This document shows positions 61,750-64,000 of a stretch of DNA of 64,000 nucleotides, piece after piece. Every line of letters begins with the position of its first letter. Within the stretch, counting starts at the first letter, position 1. Source of the stretch: Limnobaculum zhutongyuii (GTDB lineage: Bacteria; Pseudomonadota; Gammaproteobacteria; Enterobacterales; Enterobacteriaceae); assembly GCF_004295645.1 (NCBI RefSeq), contig NZ_CP034752.1, positions 1,612,001 to 1,676,000 of the forward strand. Reading direction: 5' to 3'. A model generated the notes under the pieces. That model had not been told where the DNA came from. It saw only the letters and a list, made by a program, of their open reading frames with translations, and searched no databases. Both the position numbers and the translations under genes were made by a program.

Positions 61750-62949
61750 ATGTCCTGGCCTAAACCCGCTATTACATCAGAAAAAAGTCTGAAACCACCA
61801 AAATTAAAAAGATGGTTTATCGTTCTGCTTATCGTTTTGGCTGTTTCAGCCTTACTGATTTTTTTATTTAAACCTCAACAATCAACAACCGATGAGATTA
61901 TCTCTTATCTGGCAGTGCTTACTGCCGAAGTGATTATCTGGGCGTTGGTATTTAGCTGGCGAATGTTCAGTCACGGTCTGGAAGTTGACCGGTTTGAATC
62001 ATGGGAAAAAGAAAAACAGCTGATTGATTTAAGGTGGAACAACTGGGCCAGTCGGCATTTAGTGATATTAAGTAGCCACTTAATGTTGCCGGAAGGGAAG
62101 AGCGCCAAAAGCTTTTTAGTTCAATCATCTGATATGCCGGTAAATGCCAGACAGGCAGTTCCATTGGAATTTATTCAGGACGACCAATTAGGCAACCGAC
62201 AGCAGCAGGCTATTTCTGAGATGTTATTTTCTCAGTTTGCCACCCTGTCAGCACTGCCGGAAACTCAGCGGATTAAAGTAGAGATTTTAACCAGCAATAA
62301 CATCTTTAATCCGATTAAAGAAGACTTCTATGCTGCCTGGCAGCAACTAAATCTACCTCACGTCACCGATCTTTCAGTGAGAAAAACGTTCGATTTCTCA
62401 GCGATTGAACAGTGGATCGACAATCCTGACCATGAGGTAAAGCTTCTGCTCATCCTGCAGCTGGAAGATATCTATAGCAATATGGCATTTATGGCATCGG
62501 AGTTTGTCAGTTCGCTGTTATTGGTTGATGAACAACTGGCGAAAACCCTGACGTTAACACCGGTTGCCCAACTGTTACGACCAATGATGACCGATGAAAA
62601 AACGGTGTCAGACGATCTTCAGCAAATGCATGAGATCCAATTGGAAATGAGAGAGGCTCATCATCTGTGGCTGACGGGGTTTGATAATAAACCAGAATCA
62701 GATGTTGTGGGTTATTTGTCTGAGCTCAATCTGGATTTAGGCCAGTCAAAAGAGAAGAGCGGTTCCCACTATATCGACCTGTATCAAGGATTACCCGGCA
62801 AATTGAACGGCTGGTTAGCCTTATCATTGGCGGTTTCCGCCTTAAAACAAACCGGTGAAGCGCAGTTAGCCGCTTCCCATATTGATAACCAAATTGCCTT
62901 CAACCTGATCTACCCCCTGGAAGATAAAAAGCAAAAGGATAAAGCATGA
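61750..62949 (+). CDS. Uncharacterised T6SS-linked membrane protein
   Basis: This 399-residue protein has two N-terminal spans (about 21-41 and 49-72) and a long cytoplasmic or periplasmic domain without recognised motifs. It starts nine bases after PAAR and its stop overlaps the tssM-like start (ATGA), so it belongs to the secretion operon. It is not one of the 13 core Tss proteins. The charged segment after the second span (FESWEKEKQLIDLRW) and two-span start are reminiscent of TssM N-termini. It may be an accessory of the membrane complex; this is inferred from position only. Confidence 0.75.
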   Translation: MSWPKPAITSEKSLKPPKLKRWFIVLLIVLAVSALLIFLFKPQQSTTDEIISYLAVLTAEVIIWALVFSWRMFSHGLEVDRFESWEKEKQLIDLRWNNWASRHLVILSSHLMLPEGKSAKSFLVQSSDMPVNARQAVPLEFIQDDQLGNRQQQAISEMLFSQFATLSALPETQRIKVEILTSNNIFNPIKEDFYAAWQQLNLPHVTDLSVRKTFDFSAIEQWIDNPDHEVKLLLILQLEDIYSNMAFMASEFVSSLLLVDEQLAKTLTLTPVAQLLRPMMTDEKTVSDDLQQMHEIQLEMREAHHLWLTGFDNKPESDVVGYLSELNLDLGQSKEKSGSHYIDLYQGLPGKLNGWLALSLAVSALKQTGEAQLAASHIDNQIAFNLIYPLEDKKQKDKA

Positions 62950-64000
62950 GCAATAAGCCGAAAACATGGGGTTTACTGGGAATGGCCCTGATTGCGGGAA
63001 TAGGTCTTTGTGTGGCGCTCTATTTTTGGGGCGACCAGATGGGATGGGAAACCTGGGGTCAGAAAGGGCTGATCTGGCTATTGTCGATGGTGGTTATTTT
63101 TGGCTTTCTGATGGCTCCCATGATTGCCACCAGTTTGAACAATGTTTATGCCAGCCTGAAAGCCAAAGACAAACAGCTTAATCCGGAAGAGCCGAAACCA
63201 GAGGTTGACCGTAAAGTGGTTCAAGGGCTGGAAGCCATGCGCACCCACCTCCGTTACCGTTACGGTCTGTTCTCCTGGCGCCGCAAGTTACGCTGGCTGT
63301 TAGTCACCGGTGAAGCCACAGACGTGGAGCAGGTGGCGCCGGGGTTAACCACTCAGGGCTGGCAAACCAGCAACGATGCCTTATTGATTTGGGGTGGTTC
63401 ATCTCAAACGCCTCCGGATGAAAAGTGGTTAAAGCAGCTGAAAAAACTGCGCTGGCGCAGGCCGATCGATGCTCAGGTATGGGTGGTTTCTGCCAGTCAC
63501 TATGAGCCGAACAAAAAGCAGAAAGCGTTTCAGGATACCGCACTGTGGCGTATGTACAGCCGTAATAAGCTGTTACGTTGGGCGGCTCCGCTATATCTGC
63601 TGGATCTTCGTACCATGGAGTGGACGCAGGATGAGCGGGAAGAGCTTCAGGTGGGCACACTGTTCCCCGCCAAACCGCAGCCGGATACCCTGACTAAACT
63701 GCTGTCCGCACTGGTAAAACAAACCACTGACATTGGTATGGAACAGGTGATGATTAACCATCGTCACGCTTTTCTGTTACAGCTGGCTCAGGATTTGGAA
63801 CAGCGGGATATTCCTCGTCTGCGTGGCTGGTTACCGTCGTTTGTTGCCGCTCAGGGGGGAACCAACTGCGTGGTTTGCTGTTTACCTCGAAAGCTACCCG
63901 ACCGGATACTCTGGCAGATCATACTTTTCTTGCCACCCCAGCATGGCAGGTGGTCACCGATGACAGCCGCAAAGCCAAAGGGCGTGGAGTTGGTATTCAG
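62946..64000 (+). CDS. tssM: TssM/IcmF-like membrane-complex protein, 3' truncated by the window
   Basis: The first 351 residues are present and the frame is open to the window end. Two spans (about 8-28 and 39-58) are followed by a soluble domain, as in IcmF/TssM. At the place where many TssM proteins have a Walker A motif the sequence reads WLLVTGEATDVEQVAPGL, which lacks the GKT core, so nucleotide binding there is unlikely. It overlaps the upstream membrane-protein gene by four bases. Assignment rests on topology and position in the cluster; the full protein must be seen to confirm it. Confidence 0.65.
   Translation, partial: MSNKPKTWGLLGMALIAGIGLCVALYFWGDQMGWETWGQKGLIWLLSMVVIFGFLMAPMIATSLNNVYASLKAKDKQLNPEEPKPEVDRKVVQGLEAMRTHLRYRYGLFSWRRKLRWLLVTGEATDVEQVAPGLTTQGWQTSNDALLIWGGSSQTPPDEKWLKQLKKLRWRRPIDAQVWVVSASHYEPNKKQKAFQDTALWRMYSRNKLLRWAAPLYLLDLRTMEWTQDEREELQVGTLFPAKPQPDTLTKLLSALVKQTTDIGMEQVMINHRHAFLLQLAQDLEQRDIPRLRGWLPSFVAAQGGTNCVVCCLPRKLPDRILWQIILFLPPQHGRWSPMTAAKPKGVELVF

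Noticed and set aside
63841..63870. Apparent frameshift at a six-G run in the tssM-like gene
   Set aside because: A first reading seemed to lose frame here. Counting codons from 62946 shows the frame continues correctly (TCA GGG GGG AAC CAA CTG) to the window end, so no frameshift is present.
1..64000. CRISPR arrays, tRNA/rRNA genes, prophage integrase or IS transposase
   Set aside because: None was recognised: no regular spaced repeats, no cloverleaf sequences seen by eye and no transposase-like open frame. A tRNAscan or Rfam run could still find something missed.

Overview
The window comes from the chromosome of a Gammaproteobacterium of the order Enterobacterales. Its housekeeping blocks match Escherichia coli gene for gene: yciK/sohB-yciN-topA-cysB-ribA-pgpB-lapAB-pyrF-yciH, msrC-proQ-prc-htpX, purR/ynhF, yniB-yniA and thrS-infC-rpmI-rplT-pheM-pheST-ihfA-btuCD. 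In E. coli these blocks lie apart; here they are joined, and acnA and btuE are absent from their usual slots. The moderate GC content and AT-rich accessory genes fit a deep-branching lineage such as Budviciaceae (Limnobaculum, Pragia, Budvicia). That placement is inference from memory of such genomes and was not tested.

Region 1 (about 1-6000) is an operon of the type first named after Enterococcus EF_0829-EF_0839. It encodes a small PRD protein, a glycine-rich SFCGS protein (DUF2620), DUF4312, two multi-membrane-span proteins (DUF4311, DUF4310), an amidohydrolase/deacetylase, a DgaE-like PLP ammonia-lyase and a DgaF-like aldolase. A PRD/EIIB/EIIA-containing HTH regulator follows at 6094-8031. 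Together they look like uptake plus catabolism of an amino-sugar-acid-like compound, with a transporter of unproven mechanism that may be PTS-like.

Region 2 (about 8000-14650) carries a DcuC-family carrier with an AbgA-like M20 amidohydrolase, an AT-rich orphan lipoprotein, then yciK and sohB. The span from 6014 to 14379 is bounded by two inverted copies of a hairpin-rich repeat of about 220-265 bp.

Region 3 (about 14750-42810) is conserved core: topoisomerase I, CysB, riboflavin and pyrimidine enzymes, envelope assembly (LapAB), proteases (Prc, HtpX), the RNA chaperone ProQ, PurR, two aminoacyl-tRNA synthetases, IF3 with L35/L20, IHF-alpha and the BtuCD importer. Classical controls are visible: the AUU start of infC, the pheM attenuator, a probable thrS operator and a PurR box before purR.

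Region 4 (about 42810-64000) is a type VI secretion locus, open at the right edge: tssB, tssC, tssK, tssL, an OmpA-domain protein, hcp, clpV, a vgrG with two large Gly/Ser/Ala-rich insertions, a DUF4123 adaptor, a VasX-like membrane-active effector, its putative membrane immunity protein, a decayed second copy of the immunity gene fused to an orphan coding tail, PAAR, an uncharacterised two-span membrane protein and a truncated tssM-like gene. A run of five inverted repeats lies in the 580-bp region upstream of tssB.
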